NCBI GenBank assembly: GCA_031376455.1
Contig: JANMDU010000122.1
Coordinates: forward strand, 1 to 64,000
DNA: 64,000 nt
Direction: 5' to 3'
From: JANMDU01 sp031376455
GTDB taxonomy: Bacteria > Pseudomonadota > Gammaproteobacteria > Burkholderiales > Burkholderiaceae_C
The position numbers and the translations under genes were made by a program. Below are positions 44,434 through 52,654 of this stretch, in pieces; position 1 is the first letter of the stretch; every line of letters begins with the position of its first letter. A model generated the notes under the pieces. That model was not told the DNA's origin. It ran no database searches and was given only the letters and a program-made list of their open reading frames with translations.

Positions 44434-45630
44434 ATGAGCCTCTTCTCAGCCGTCGAAATGGCCCCCCGCGACCCGATTTTGGGTTTGAACGAGCAATTCA
44501 ATGCCGACACCAACCCCGCCAAAGTCAATCTCGGCGTGGGCGTGTATTACGACGACAACGGCAAGCTGCCTCTTCTGAAATGTGTGCAAGAAGCTGAGAA
44601 GCAAATGGCTGCTGCACCCAAAGCGCGTGGCTATTTGCCGATTGATGGCATTGCGGCTTACGATTCAGCCGTCAAAGGTCTCGTATTCGGTGCAGATTCT
44701 GAGATGGTGAAATCGGACCGGGTGGCTACGGTGCAAGGCATTGGCGGCACGGGTGGCCTCAAGATTGGTGCAGACTTTTTGAAGAAATTCTCGCCGAATG
44801 CAAAGGTGCTGATTTCTGACCCGAGCTGGGAAAACCACCGAGCACTCTTCATGCAAGCGGGCTTCGTGGTCGAGAGCTATCCCTATTACGACGCTGAAAA
44901 AAGAGGTGTGAATTTCGCCGGCATGCTTGCTGCACTCAGCGCAGCAGCGCCCGGCACCATCGTGATCTTGCACGCTTGCTGCCACAACCCCACGGGCTAC
45001 GACATTTCCGCTGCTGATTGGGATCAAGTGATCGACGTTGTGAAATCTCGCAATCTCACGCCCTTCCTCGACATGGCCTACCAAGGCTTTGGCTATGGCA
45101 TTGCGGAAGATGGCGCTGTGATCGGTAAGTTCGTCGCTGCTGGCCTGAACTTTTTTGTCTCCACCAGCTTCTCCAAAAGTTTCAGCTTATATGGCGAGCG
45201 CGTCGGCGCACTCTCCGTGGCGTGCGCGAGCGCAGAAGAATGCTCTCGTGTGCTCTCCCAGCTCAAAATCATGATTCGCACCAATTATTCCAACCCACCC
45301 ACCCACGGCGGCACGGTCTGCGCTATGGTGCTCAATACACCCGATCTGCGCAAAATGTGGGAAGAGGAATTGGCCGAGATGCGGGTGCGCATCAAAGCCA
45401 TGCGCAGCGCCTTCGTCGAAAAACTCAAAGCCGCAGGCGTCAAGCAAGACATGAGCTTCATCACCACGCAAATCGGCATGTTCAGCTACAGCGGCCTCAG
45501 CAAAGACCAAATGGTGCGCCTACGCAATGAATTCGGCGTATACGGCACAGACACAGGCCGCATGTGTGTTGCCGCACTTAATAGCAAAAACATTGATCAC
45601 GTTTGCGCGAGTATTGCGAAAGTAATCTGA
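44434..45630 (+). CDS. Aspartate/aromatic aminotransferase (class I)
   Basis: 398 residues of the PLP-dependent AspC/TyrB group. MSLFSAVEMAPRDPILGLNE, KVNLGVGVYYDDNG, LHACCHNPTGYD and the Schiff-base lysine in STSFSKSFSLYGERVG (about residue 248) are typical, as is NYSNPPTHGG. It transfers amino groups between aspartate or aromatic amino acids and 2-oxoglutarate. The AspC versus TyrB choice is not safe from sequence alone. A strong terminator follows. The ATG lacks a clear Shine-Dalgarno site. Confidence 0.95.
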   Translation: MSLFSAVEMAPRDPILGLNEQFNADTNPAKVNLGVGVYYDDNGKLPLLKCVQEAEKQMAAAPKARGYLPIDGIAAYDSAVKGLVFGADSEMVKSDRVATVQGIGGTGGLKIGADFLKKFSPNAKVLISDPSWENHRALFMQAGFVVESYPYYDAEKRGVNFAGMLAALSAAAPGTIVILHACCHNPTGYDISAADWDQVIDVVKSRNLTPFLDMAYQGFGYGIAEDGAVIGKFVAAGLNFFVSTSFSKSFSLYGERVGALSVACASAEECSRVLSQLKIMIRTNYSNPPTHGGTVCAMVLNTPDLRKMWEEELAEMRVRIKAMRSAFVEKLKAAGVKQDMSFITTQIGMFSYSGLSKDQMVRLRNEFGVYGTDTGRMCVAALNSKNIDHVCASIAKVI

Positions 45631-45642
45631 GTCTCAAAAAGC

Positions 45643-45689
45643 TTCAATCCAAAAAAAATGCTCTTAGGAGCATTTTTTTTTGGATTGAA
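45643..45689. terminator. Bidirectional terminator
   Basis: TTCAATCC-(A)8-TGCTC pairs with GAGCA-(T)9-GGATTGAA around TTAG. Both strands have a run of U next to a stem of more than 18 bp, serving the aminotransferase (+) and possibly dodecin (-). Confidence 0.9.
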
Positions 45690-45698
45690 AGTTGATCA

Positions 45699-45736
45699 GC
45701 CCGGCGTATTGATTGCACAAGATGCTATCAAAAGAT
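45699..45736 (-). repeat. Dispersed 45-bp repeat, copy 11 (decayed, intergenic)
   Basis: GCCCGGCGTATTGATTGCAC then AAGATGCTATCAAAAGATGAG, matching the reverse consensus at most positions. Located after the terminator and before dodecin. Confidence 0.55.
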
Positions 45737-45750
45737 GAGCTCTGTGATAC

Positions 45751-45975
45751 TCACTTCTTTTTCGCCGATGCCTTACTTTGCAAGACAAAGGTCACCTTCA
45801 TCTGCACACGATACTCCGTGATCTTGCCCTTACTCACCACCACTTTTTGCTCCTGCACCCAAGCACCTTGAATATCGTCCACCGATTCAGCGGCGCGCGC
45901 AATGCCGGTGGCTATCGCATCTTCAAAGCTTTTCTTGCTGCTGGCGCTGATCTCGATAATTTTTGCAACGGTCAT
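45751..45975 (-). CDS. Dodecin family protein
   Basis: 74 residues. Dodecins form 12-mers that store flavin or coenzyme A. The sequence AKIIEISASSKKSFEDAI, the tryptophan in GAWVQEQ and ITEYRVQMKVTF match the family closely. AGGAGAT precedes the ATG at a good spacing. It is isolated between a terminator and the divergent histidine kinase gene, so likely monocistronic. Confidence 0.92.
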   Translation of the reverse strand: MTVAKIIEISASSKKSFEDAIATGIARAAESVDDIQGAWVQEQKVVVSKGKITEYRVQMKVTFVLQSKASAKKK

Positions 45976-46063
45976 CTCTATCTCCTAAAAAAATTAAACC
46001 AAGGGACATTCACGTTACCCTAGGCAGCGCGTTTTGGCAAGGCAAGCGCTGCCCAAGGTTAAG

Positions 46064-48346
46064 ATGCCGCTCATGTCGACAGCTCTTCCCGATACTGCAC
46101 CGCCCCTCCCCGCCGCACTGCCCAGCTATCGCCTCCAGATTGACTCCTTGGTCATTGCGCTGGCATTCATTGCAGCCCTGCTCGTGGCCAGTGTGCTGTG
46201 GCATCGCTCGCATTCGCCCTCGGCAGGATTTTTGGCCGATCCCAGCAAGGCGGGCGCAACTGCTGGCTGGCGCATCACAGAAATTTCGCGCGAGGCAGCT
46301 CAAGGCGGCGTGCCGCGCGGGTGGCTGGATGCCACGCTCACGCGCGCTTGTGCTCCAGCGAGCGAGGCCTCCAGCACAGAGCGTTGCGTCAATTTGCAGC
46401 CTGAGTGGATGATTGACAGCCCAATTGGCCTGCCATCAGCCAGCGCGATTGCACAATTCATTCGCAGCCAGCAAGCGCTGCTGGCGCTGGGCGCGCGCGC
46501 GGGGGATCGTGTGACGCTGCATGCGCAGTTGGCCTCATCAGGCCAAGAGGTCAGCGCCAGCGTTACGCTACAAAACTCTCGCGAATTTTTAAACGAGCGC
46601 TTTGCTTTGGTCTTGATTGCCGCCTTGATGGTGTATTTAGTGGGCTGCGCCATGCTGGCCTTTGTGCGTCGCTCACGCGAGGTGTGGATGGCCTTTGGCA
46701 TGTGTGCCGGATTTTTTCTGTTCATGCTCATGCGAAGTTGGTACACCAATCGCACTTGGGCGCAGCCAGAACTTGGCTGGTGGCTGGCGATTTCTTGGTT
46801 TCGCATCGGTGTGATGTTGTGTGCCTGCGCCTGCGTGCTCACGCTGTGGAATGTGCGCATCCAAAAATATCGCGCTTGGCCGCTGGCCGTCTCAGCCATC
46901 TTATGCGGCGTGGTGCTGATGCATGCGCTCGGATGGATTGATTCAGCCACTTGGGGCTACCGTTTGGTGACCTTAGGTTTTCTGCTCGTGGTGGTGGGCA
47001 TCGGCATATCGTCTTGGTGGCTGGGCTATCGCGGCGATGAAGGCGAGCGGCTGCGCTCGCGCAGCTTCGGGCGCATCATCGCGATTGGCTTTTTGCCTGT
47101 GCTCATCACCATGCCGCTGTGGACTTTTCGACCTGATTTACTGCAAATCGCCTATTTGCAAAATCTGGCGGTGGGCTTGGCAGGCATCCCGGTGATCATC
47201 ATCGTGGCGCAATCGGCGCAATATCAGTTGCATGAATTTTGGTGGCGGCTGTGGCTGGTGCTGGTTGCAGCCGTGCTCGCTTTGATCACGGCTGCAGTTG
47301 TAGTGGTGTTTTCGGGAATTTCAGCGTCACTTAGCCTCATCATCATGGCCGCACTTGCTGCTCTCACGATCTACCTCTTGCGCGGCTGGCTAGAAAAGCG
47401 TTTGATTGGCAAGCCGCCCGTGCTGGAGGGCTTTTTGCCGCAGGTGATGCAATTGCAAGCCTTGAATGGCGATGCGTTTGACCGCGCTTGGCGCAGCTTG
47501 CTGCAAGATGCCTTTGCGCCCAAAGAATTCAATGCCATTGGCGATACCCGCCAAATTGAATTAACCGAGCAGGGCAATGGCTTGCAACTACCCGCCATCG
47601 GCTCATCGCCCGCGCTCGCTTTGAAAGGCGCAGCCAACTACACGCGCAGCTTCAGCCATGCCGATGCGCGCTTGGCTTCTAGCTTGCACACCTTGGTCTC
47701 GCAAGGCTTGGCAGCCCGCAGTTCCTTCATCGCCGGCGCGGTGCAAGAGCGCCGGCGCATAGCAGCGGATCTGCATGACGACATTGGCGGCAAGCTGCTG
47801 CATTTGGCCAATACTGCAGGCGCAGAAGGCCAATACGCCCGCAATACGCTAGAGGATTTGCGCACCATCACACGCGGCCTCTCAGCCCAACCACGCGCCC
47901 TGCCTGAGCTGCTCGCTGATTTGCAATACCAGCTTGGCCAACGCGCCGAGCGCGGCGGCATCGATCTGCACTTTGCCGCGCAGCTGCCCCCAGACCAAGC
48001 CACCCTCCAAATCGGCTCGCGCCAAAGCACGGTGCTGGCCAGCATTTGCAGCGAGCTGCTGCGCAATGCCATGCAGCACAAGGGCACACGCCAAGTGCAG
48101 TTTCGTATCGCCATAATCGATTGGCAGTTCCATTTGCGCTGCACCAACGATGGCCCGCCCACCGATCCAGCCCAGTGGACCAGCGGCTTAGGCACCACCT
48201 CGATTCGCCGCCGTGTTTATGATTTGCAAGGCCAATGCAACTGGCAAGCCCGCTCGGGCGGCGGTGTGCAGTTTGAAGCCTCTTGGCCACTGAATACCTG
48301 GCTCAGCGCCGACACGGGTGCCTTCATGGCGGATGATCTGAAATAA
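46064..48346 (+). CDS. NarL-type membrane sensor histidine kinase
   Basis: About 760 residues from the ATG at 46064 (an AAGG site is upstream); ATG 46073 is also possible. One hydrophobic segment near residue 25-45 is followed by a periplasmic region to about 180, then several further membrane segments to about 430. The cytoplasmic end has a HisKA_3 dimerisation helix with EERRRIAADLHDDIGGKLLH-like sequence; the phosphorylated His is residue 571 in DLHDDIGGK. The HATPase N-box is SELLRNAMQHKG. The G-box is short. Paired with the response regulator at 48441. The signal is unknown. Confidence 0.92.
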   Translation: MPLMSTALPDTAPPLPAALPSYRLQIDSLVIALAFIAALLVASVLWHRSHSPSAGFLADPSKAGATAGWRITEISREAAQGGVPRGWLDATLTRACAPASEASSTERCVNLQPEWMIDSPIGLPSASAIAQFIRSQQALLALGARAGDRVTLHAQLASSGQEVSASVTLQNSREFLNERFALVLIAALMVYLVGCAMLAFVRRSREVWMAFGMCAGFFLFMLMRSWYTNRTWAQPELGWWLAISWFRIGVMLCACACVLTLWNVRIQKYRAWPLAVSAILCGVVLMHALGWIDSATWGYRLVTLGFLLVVVGIGISSWWLGYRGDEGERLRSRSFGRIIAIGFLPVLITMPLWTFRPDLLQIAYLQNLAVGLAGIPVIIIVAQSAQYQLHEFWWRLWLVLVAAVLALITAAVVVVFSGISASLSLIIMAALAALTIYLLRGWLEKRLIGKPPVLEGFLPQVMQLQALNGDAFDRAWRSLLQDAFAPKEFNAIGDTRQIELTEQGNGLQLPAIGSSPALALKGAANYTRSFSHADARLASSLHTLVSQGLAARSSFIAGAVQERRRIAADLHDDIGGKLLHLANTAGAEGQYARNTLEDLRTITRGLSAQPRALPELLADLQYQLGQRAERGGIDLHFAAQLPPDQATLQIGSRQSTVLASICSELLRNAMQHKGTRQVQFRIAIIDWQFHLRCTNDGPPTDPAQWTSGLGTTSIRRRVYDLQGQCNWQARSGGGVQFEASWPLNTWLSADTGAFMADDLK

Positions 48347-48360
48347 ATCTTTCTTCTACA

Positions 48361-48375
48361 CCCCTAGTATTGGGG
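48361..48375. promoter_or_regulatory. CCCCTAGnnnTGGGG palindrome, site 1
   Basis: CCCCTAGTATTGGGG lies 65 bases before the response regulator start. It is nearly palindromic and recurs at 49259 and 49302. Candidate binding site of the NarL-type regulator. Confidence 0.6.
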
Positions 48376-48440
48376 ATAGCCTCAGAGTGTGCAAAATTTC
48401 ACAATAGCGTCAATCAGTTGAACTCCTAAACCACGTCGCC

Positions 48441-49151
48441 ATGCCCGCCCGCATTCTCATCCTAGAAGACCAGCCCGATGGCATTGCTCTGCTGACCGCT
48501 GCCATCCAAGGCTGCTTTGATCAGCCGCAGATCAGCTTGGCGATGAATTTGGCCAGCGTGCGAGAAGTAGTGGCCGCGCAAGCAGCCGGTGCGCCGTTTG
48601 ATTACGCCTTGGTCGATCTGCGCTTGCCCGACGGCTTGTCGATTGATTGGCTGGCGCAATTCAAAGCGCAGTATCCTGAGACGCAGGCCATCGTGACCAG
48701 CCTGTATGACGACGATGATTTGGTGTTCGCCGCGCTGCGCGCCGGCGCGGATGGCTATGTGCTCAAAGGCGATGGGCCTGAGCACATGCAGCAGGCCTTG
48801 CGCAAAGTGATGCTGGGCGAGCCGCCCATTTCGCCATCGATTGCCCGCAAGCTCATGGGGCAGTTTCGCGGCGGCGGCTTAGCCTCCAGCACACAAGATT
48901 TCATGCCCTCGCAAGCGAACTTGCCAGCAGCAACCGGCATCGACGAAGCCCCACGCCTTACCGCGCGCGAGCTAGAGGTGCTCTCCCATATCGGCAGCGG
49001 CCTCATGATCAAGCAAGTGGCCGCGCGCTTGGGCATTGGCTACCACACCGTCAATGACAACATCAAATCCATCTACCGCAAGCTGGGCATCCGCACGCGC
49101 GCGCAGGCGGCGGCTGAGGCTTCTAAGCGTGGCTTGGTGGGTGCAATGTGA
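48441..49151 (+). CDS. NarL/LuxR-family response regulator
   Basis: 236 residues. Receiver domain about 1-125 with acidic ED at 9-10, phospho-acceptor D59 in YALVDLRLPDG and the lysine in YVLKGD. A linker rich in Ser/Gln/Ala (about 135-165) leads to the GerE/LuxR helix-turn-helix (about 168-225: RLTARELEVLSHIGSG, VAARLGIGYHTVNDNIKSIY). It is 94 bases downstream of its kinase. The palindrome CCCCTAGnnnTGGGG occurs before this gene and twice before the next, and may be its target. Confidence 0.95.
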   Translation: MPARILILEDQPDGIALLTAAIQGCFDQPQISLAMNLASVREVVAAQAAGAPFDYALVDLRLPDGLSIDWLAQFKAQYPETQAIVTSLYDDDDLVFAALRAGADGYVLKGDGPEHMQQALRKVMLGEPPISPSIARKLMGQFRGGGLASSTQDFMPSQANLPAATGIDEAPRLTARELEVLSHIGSGLMIKQVAARLGIGYHTVNDNIKSIYRKLGIRTRAQAAAEASKRGLVGAM

Positions 49152-49200
49152 ATACAAGTCACTTGAATTTTTGAGTGATTTTTAAATCCTTTTAGGGCGA

Positions 49201-49242
49201 TAGCCGGCATATATATTGCGCAGAGTGCTATTATTTTTATAG
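49201..49242 (-). repeat. Dispersed 45-bp repeat, copy 12 (after response regulator)
   Basis: TAGCCGGCATATATATTGCG then CAGAGTGCTATTATTTTTATAG, close to the consensus in reverse orientation. Confidence 0.9.
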
Positions 49243-49258
49243 TAATTCATTAAATATC

Positions 49259-49273
49259 CCCCAGAACTAGGGG
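49259..49273. promoter_or_regulatory. CCCCTAGnnnTGGGG palindrome, site 2
   Basis: CCCCAGAACTAGGGG, the reverse complement form of the motif. It is 117 bases before the next gene and 43 bases, about four helical turns, from site 3. Confidence 0.65.
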
Positions 49274-49301
49274 TATCTCCATCGCCACAGTTTTCGCCTC
49301 T

Positions 49302-49316
49302 CCCCTAGCACTGGGG
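49302..49316. promoter_or_regulatory. CCCCTAGnnnTGGGG palindrome, site 3
   Basis: CCCCTAGCACTGGGG, 74 bases before the start of the secreted protein gene. Confidence 0.65.
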
Positions 49317-49389
49317 ATGCATCAAAACGCTGCGCTCTGCAACACTTCTCCTCATCGCTCATTTCAGCGAATTCCAACGGAGAAAAAAC

Positions 49390-50142
49390 ATGCACTCACC
49401 CCTACCCCGCCTCTCAGCCCTTTGCGGCATCACAGCCTTCAGCCTTGCTTCAGCATTCAGCCTGATGCCTTCAACCAGCTCTGCGCAAGAGGTGCACGAT
49501 TGGGGCAAAACCTTTGCCAGCATCGCCCGCCCCACCAAAACAGCCCGCTGCCCCACCGGCTACATTGCCAGCGCCGCTGCGCAAACCTGCGAGACCTTCT
49601 CTGCCATCACGCCCAAAGCGCTGCCCAGGAGCGGCGCATGCCCCGCAGGCAGCACGGAAGAGTTTGGCGCGTATTGCACACCCACTGTGAGTGACATGTC
49701 AGACCGCATGGCAGGCTTGCTCGCTCGCCATTATTTCCAAGATCTAAATGGCGTTTACATGAATTCGCTGGGCAACGCCAGCAGCATGTCCATGGCTTTA
49801 CCGCCCGTACTGAGCGCCTACATGAGCAAGCGCGCCGCTGCCGGCCAGAGCAGCAGCTTGATGAAAGACAACTCCCCGATGCCAAACCTTCCTACTGCTC
49901 TGCCGATTCAGTGCGGCGATAATTTCATGCTTGGACTCGAAGCCGCGCTGCGCTGCCAAGCAGCCATTGGCGGCGCTCGCGCCAGCCAAGCGCAAGCCGG
50001 CGCACCCGTGACCACGCAAGAGCAAATCACCGGTATCGGCGCTGTACCCGCAGCCCCGCCCGCAACTGCTGCACCTGCCGCGCCCGCAATCAACCCAAAA
50101 GACGCACTCAAACAAGGCCTCAAGGGTCTGCTGAGTAAGTAA
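49390..50142 (+). CDS. Secreted protein of unknown function, likely target of the two-component system
   Basis: 250 residues. A signal peptide (about 1-33, ending SSAQ) is followed by a cysteine-containing segment (TARCPTGYIASAAAQTCETF; ACPAGSTEEFGAYCTP; IQCGDNFMLGLEAALRCQAA), a Met/Ala-rich helical part and a Pro/Ala-rich tail (VPAAPPATAAPAAPAINPKD). I do not recognise the family. CGGAGAAAAAA precedes the ATG. It follows sites 2 and 3 of the palindrome and is 36 bases upstream of the next secreted protein, probably one operon. Confidence 0.7.
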   Translation: MHSPLPRLSALCGITAFSLASAFSLMPSTSSAQEVHDWGKTFASIARPTKTARCPTGYIASAAAQTCETFSAITPKALPRSGACPAGSTEEFGAYCTPTVSDMSDRMAGLLARHYFQDLNGVYMNSLGNASSMSMALPPVLSAYMSKRAAAGQSSSLMKDNSPMPNLPTALPIQCGDNFMLGLEAALRCQAAIGGARASQAQAGAPVTTQEQITGIGAVPAAPPATAAPAAPAINPKDALKQGLKGLLSK

Positions 50143-50177
50143 AAGCGCGCTCAGATCAACCATTAAACGGAGAAAAA

Positions 50178-51191
50178 ATGATGAAAACTTCTTTCAAAAC
50201 CCTGCTAACCCTCAGCGCAGCAGCCTTGCTCGCCGCCTGCGGCGGAGGCGGCGACGCAGCCGCTCCTTCGGCAATTCCAAATCTAAACACAAATCCAAAC
50301 CTTGTTGCAACTACAGAAGCCAGCTTCAGCAACGCCGGCGTCTTCGTACCCAATGCTTCCAGTTCAGCGACATTCAATTTGGTCAACTGCAAATACTCTG
50401 GCGACGTGGTTACTTCAGTGAACGCCGGCACAGCGACGTTGATCATCACGGCCAATGGCAACATGACGTTTAACCATCCCGGCGATGCCCCTCTAGCACT
50501 CGCGCCGATTTCGCGAACCCTCTCAGCCAACACAGCCTCCGAGGCTGAACTTCAAATCAGCGCCAGCGCAGGCGAGACGAGCAACCGTTACTCAGCCTAT
50601 TTGCTCAACGACATCGGTGCCTCGGGCAGCAAAGGCGAAAGCGTCGATGAAATCCGCTTTAATTTCAATCCAAGCCACGACTACATCAACTTCCCCGATC
50701 CTACTTCCGCTCAAAGAGTCAGGTATTTGACATCCGGGATTGAACTGGAGTGCGGCTTTGCCAACGGCACCGTGATGACTTCGAACTTCGGCAATTTCAA
50801 TGCGCGCATTGCCGCCGCAACAGCGGGCATCGTGACCGCTAATCAACAAAACACAACCGGCACGGCACGAAACCCCCTCGCCACGCTGGCCAATGGCAAC
50901 GCCACATGGACGAATGACAGATCCGGTGGGACGGATCGCTACTCGCGGCTCAATTTCGCCACGGGTCAAATCTCGGCCGGTGCAAGTGCCAGCGGAGCTT
51001 TCACGCCCATTGACATTGCCGCAGAGCTGCTGCCCTCCAACGGTGCGAACTCTCCGTTTTACTCCGAGCGCAAAGAAGGCATCACAAAAACGATTGACTT
51101 TCGCGTCAACGGCGGCATCAAAAATACAAGGTTCGACATAATTTCGGGCACTGATCTGCTTCCTTTTGCAAACTACAACAGTTTGCGTTGA
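50178..51191 (+). CDS. Putative surface or periplasmic lipoprotein of unknown function
   Basis: 337 residues. The N-terminus TLLTLSAAALLAACGGGGD is a lipoprotein signal with the lipobox LLAAC (Cys22). The mature part is Asn/Ser/Gly/Thr-rich and beta-like (SSSATFNLVNCKYSGD, NFGNFNARIAAATAGI, NGGIKNTRFDIISG), as in outer-membrane-exposed proteins. No family recognised. The same AACGGAGAAAAA site precedes this and the previous gene. Its start is only 36 bases after the previous stop. Confidence 0.7.
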   Translation: MMKTSFKTLLTLSAAALLAACGGGGDAAAPSAIPNLNTNPNLVATTEASFSNAGVFVPNASSSATFNLVNCKYSGDVVTSVNAGTATLIITANGNMTFNHPGDAPLALAPISRTLSANTASEAELQISASAGETSNRYSAYLLNDIGASGSKGESVDEIRFNFNPSHDYINFPDPTSAQRVRYLTSGIELECGFANGTVMTSNFGNFNARIAAATAGIVTANQQNTTGTARNPLATLANGNATWTNDRSGGTDRYSRLNFATGQISAGASASGAFTPIDIAAELLPSNGANSPFYSERKEGITKTIDFRVNGGIKNTRFDIISGTDLLPFANYNSLR

Positions 51192-51208
51192 GCCACCATT
51201 AGAAAAAC

Positions 51209-51229
51209 TGCCCAGCCTTGCGCTGGGCA
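51209..51229 (-). terminator. Terminator after rnfH
   Basis: TGCCCAGC and GCTGGGCA pair around CTTGC. On the minus strand the stem is followed by GTTTTTC. It sits between the convergent lipoprotein and rnfH genes. Confidence 0.65.
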
Positions 51230-51238
51230 TCTTGCCTC

Positions 51239-51580
51239 CTAGTAACCCGCCTTCGCCCCCGGCCGGCGCTGCGCAAACAAGCCCGCAGACTTTGCACCCT
51301 GCTTTTTAAAGCGCTCGCGGCGGGCAACTTTGGGGTCGACACGCAGCGGGCGATAAATTTCCACACGATCTTTATCGCCAACGGCGTGATCTGGTTCTAC
51401 GCGCTTGTTCCACACGCCAAAGCTACACCCACCAGGCAGGGCTGAAAAACGCGCGTCTAGCAACGCCGCTTGCTTCAACACATCACGCACGCAAGCGCCT
51501 TGCGCCATGGAGATGACAAGCTCGTGCACCAGCCGTGGCGCAGGAGACCAAGTCAGCGTTACCGCGATGCTTTCAGCCAT
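51239..51580 (-). CDS. rnfH: RnfH family ubiquitin-like protein
   Basis: 113 residues from the ATG at 51580 (MAESIAVTLTWSPAPRLVHE), the family start. The beta-grasp fold is suggested by VTLTWSP, GVWNKRVEPDHAVGDKDRVE and IYRPLRVDPKVARRERF. It is also called RatB because it usually follows ratA, as here, with an 8-base overlap. The function in cells is not well defined. Confidence 0.92.
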   Translation of the reverse strand: MAESIAVTLTWSPAPRLVHELVISMAQGACVRDVLKQAALLDARFSALPGGCSFGVWNKRVEPDHAVGDKDRVEIYRPLRVDPKVARRERFKKQGAKSAGLFAQRRPGAKAGY

Positions 51581-52058
51581 ACACTTTTTCCGCCCGCTGC
51601 ACAAAAGCATCCACCAAGCTGGACGCGATTTTGTTAAACACGGGCCCGACCAAGGAGGCCATCGCCGCATTGCCAAAGCTGTAGCTCAAGTAAAGCTCCA
51701 CTTTGCAAGCCTGCGCCGCGCCGCCCGCAGCTGCGCCCACCGGGGTGTAGAGCCACTGCCCTTCCAGCTTTGAAAACGGGCCTTGCACCAAGCTCAGGCG
51801 ATCTTCCAAAGCACCGTTGTCGTGGCGAACATAGGTGTTGCGCGTGGAGAATTTTTGCCGCAAGCCTTTGAAGTTCAGGCTGATCTCTGCCGTTTGCCCG
51901 TCATCATGCGTTTGCAGAATCTGCGCGGCATCACACCATGGCAGAAATTGCGGATAGCGCGGCACATCGGAGACCAGATCAAACATTTGGCGTGGGCTGT
52001 ACCAAATCAGCAGGGATTTATGAATTGCATTCAAAATACGCGGCGCTCTTACAATCAA
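51573..52058 (-). CDS. ratA: RatA-like START-domain protein
   Basis: Up to 161 residues. RatA/coenzyme Q10-binding-like START fold: SPRQMFDLVSDVPRYPQFLP near the start, QKFSTRNTYV, VGPVFNKIASSLVDAFVQRA at the end. No ATG fits the family N-terminus; TTG codons at 52058 or 52034 (NAIHKSLLIWYSP follows the latter) are the candidates. It is divergent from smpB, with the usual smpB-ratA-rnfH arrangement. In E. coli the protein was reported to affect ribosome association; the role here is not proven. Confidence 0.9.
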   Translation of the reverse strand: MIVRAPRILNAIHKSLLIWYSPRQMFDLVSDVPRYPQFLPWCDAAQILQTHDDGQTAEISLNFKGLRQKFSTRNTYVRHDNGALEDRLSLVQGPFSKLEGQWLYTPVGAAAGGAAQACKVELYLSYSFGNAAMASLVGPVFNKIASSLVDAFVQRAEKVYG

Positions 52059-52099
52059 AGCTCAATTGTAATTTCTCACTGCATTCTTCAACGAGCCTT

Positions 52100-52576
52100 A
52101 TGGCCAAGCCCAAATCTGATCCCCCTGGCCGCATTGCCGAAAACAAAAAAGCATCGTTCAACTACTTCTTTGAGGAGCGGTATGAATGCGGCATGGTATT
52201 GGAAGGCTGGGAAGTCAAGGCCGTGCGCAATGGCAAGGTGCAGCTGACCGATGGTTATGTGATCATCAAAAATGGCGAGTTGTTCGTGATGGGTTGCCAG
52301 ATCAATCCTTTAAAGACGGCCTCCACGCATGTCAGCCCCGATGCCGTGCGCAGCCGCAAACTGCTGATGAAGAAAGACGATATTCGCCGCTTAACCGGCA
52401 AAGTCGAACAAAAAGGCTACACGCTCGTAGCGATTAATCTGCATTGGAAAAGTGGCCGCGTGAAATGCGAAATCGCGCTGGCTAAAGGCAAAGGCGAGCA
52501 CGATAAGCGCAACACTGCGGCTGACCGGGAAGGCAAACGCGAGGTGGAGCGCGCGATGAAGGTGCACAATCGTTAA
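52100..52576 (+). CDS. smpB: SsrA-binding protein SmpB
   Basis: Binds tmRNA and helps it enter stalled ribosomes. 158 residues from the ATG at 52100 (MAKPKSDPPGRIAENKKASF). FEERYECGMVLEGWEVKAVR, INPLKTAST and the basic C-terminal EHDKRNTAADREGKREVERA are typical. It is divergent from ratA. Confidence 0.97.
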   Translation: MAKPKSDPPGRIAENKKASFNYFFEERYECGMVLEGWEVKAVRNGKVQLTDGYVIIKNGELFVMGCQINPLKTASTHVSPDAVRSRKLLMKKDDIRRLTGKVEQKGYTLVAINLHWKSGRVKCEIALAKGKGEHDKRNTAADREGKREVERAMKVHNR

Positions 52577-52589
52577 AACTCATTTACTA

Positions 52590-52629
52590 CTATTTTGATA
52601 GCACTCTGCGCAAATTCCATGCCGCCTAA
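52590..52629 (+). repeat. Dispersed 45-bp repeat, copy 13 (after smpB)
   Basis: CTATTTTGATAGCACTCTGC then GCAAATTCCATGCCGCCTAA. It begins 13 bases after the smpB stop, and CTCAAAACCCTT follows. Confidence 0.88.
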
Positions 52630-52654
52630 CTACTCAAAACCCTTGTAATTTCGC

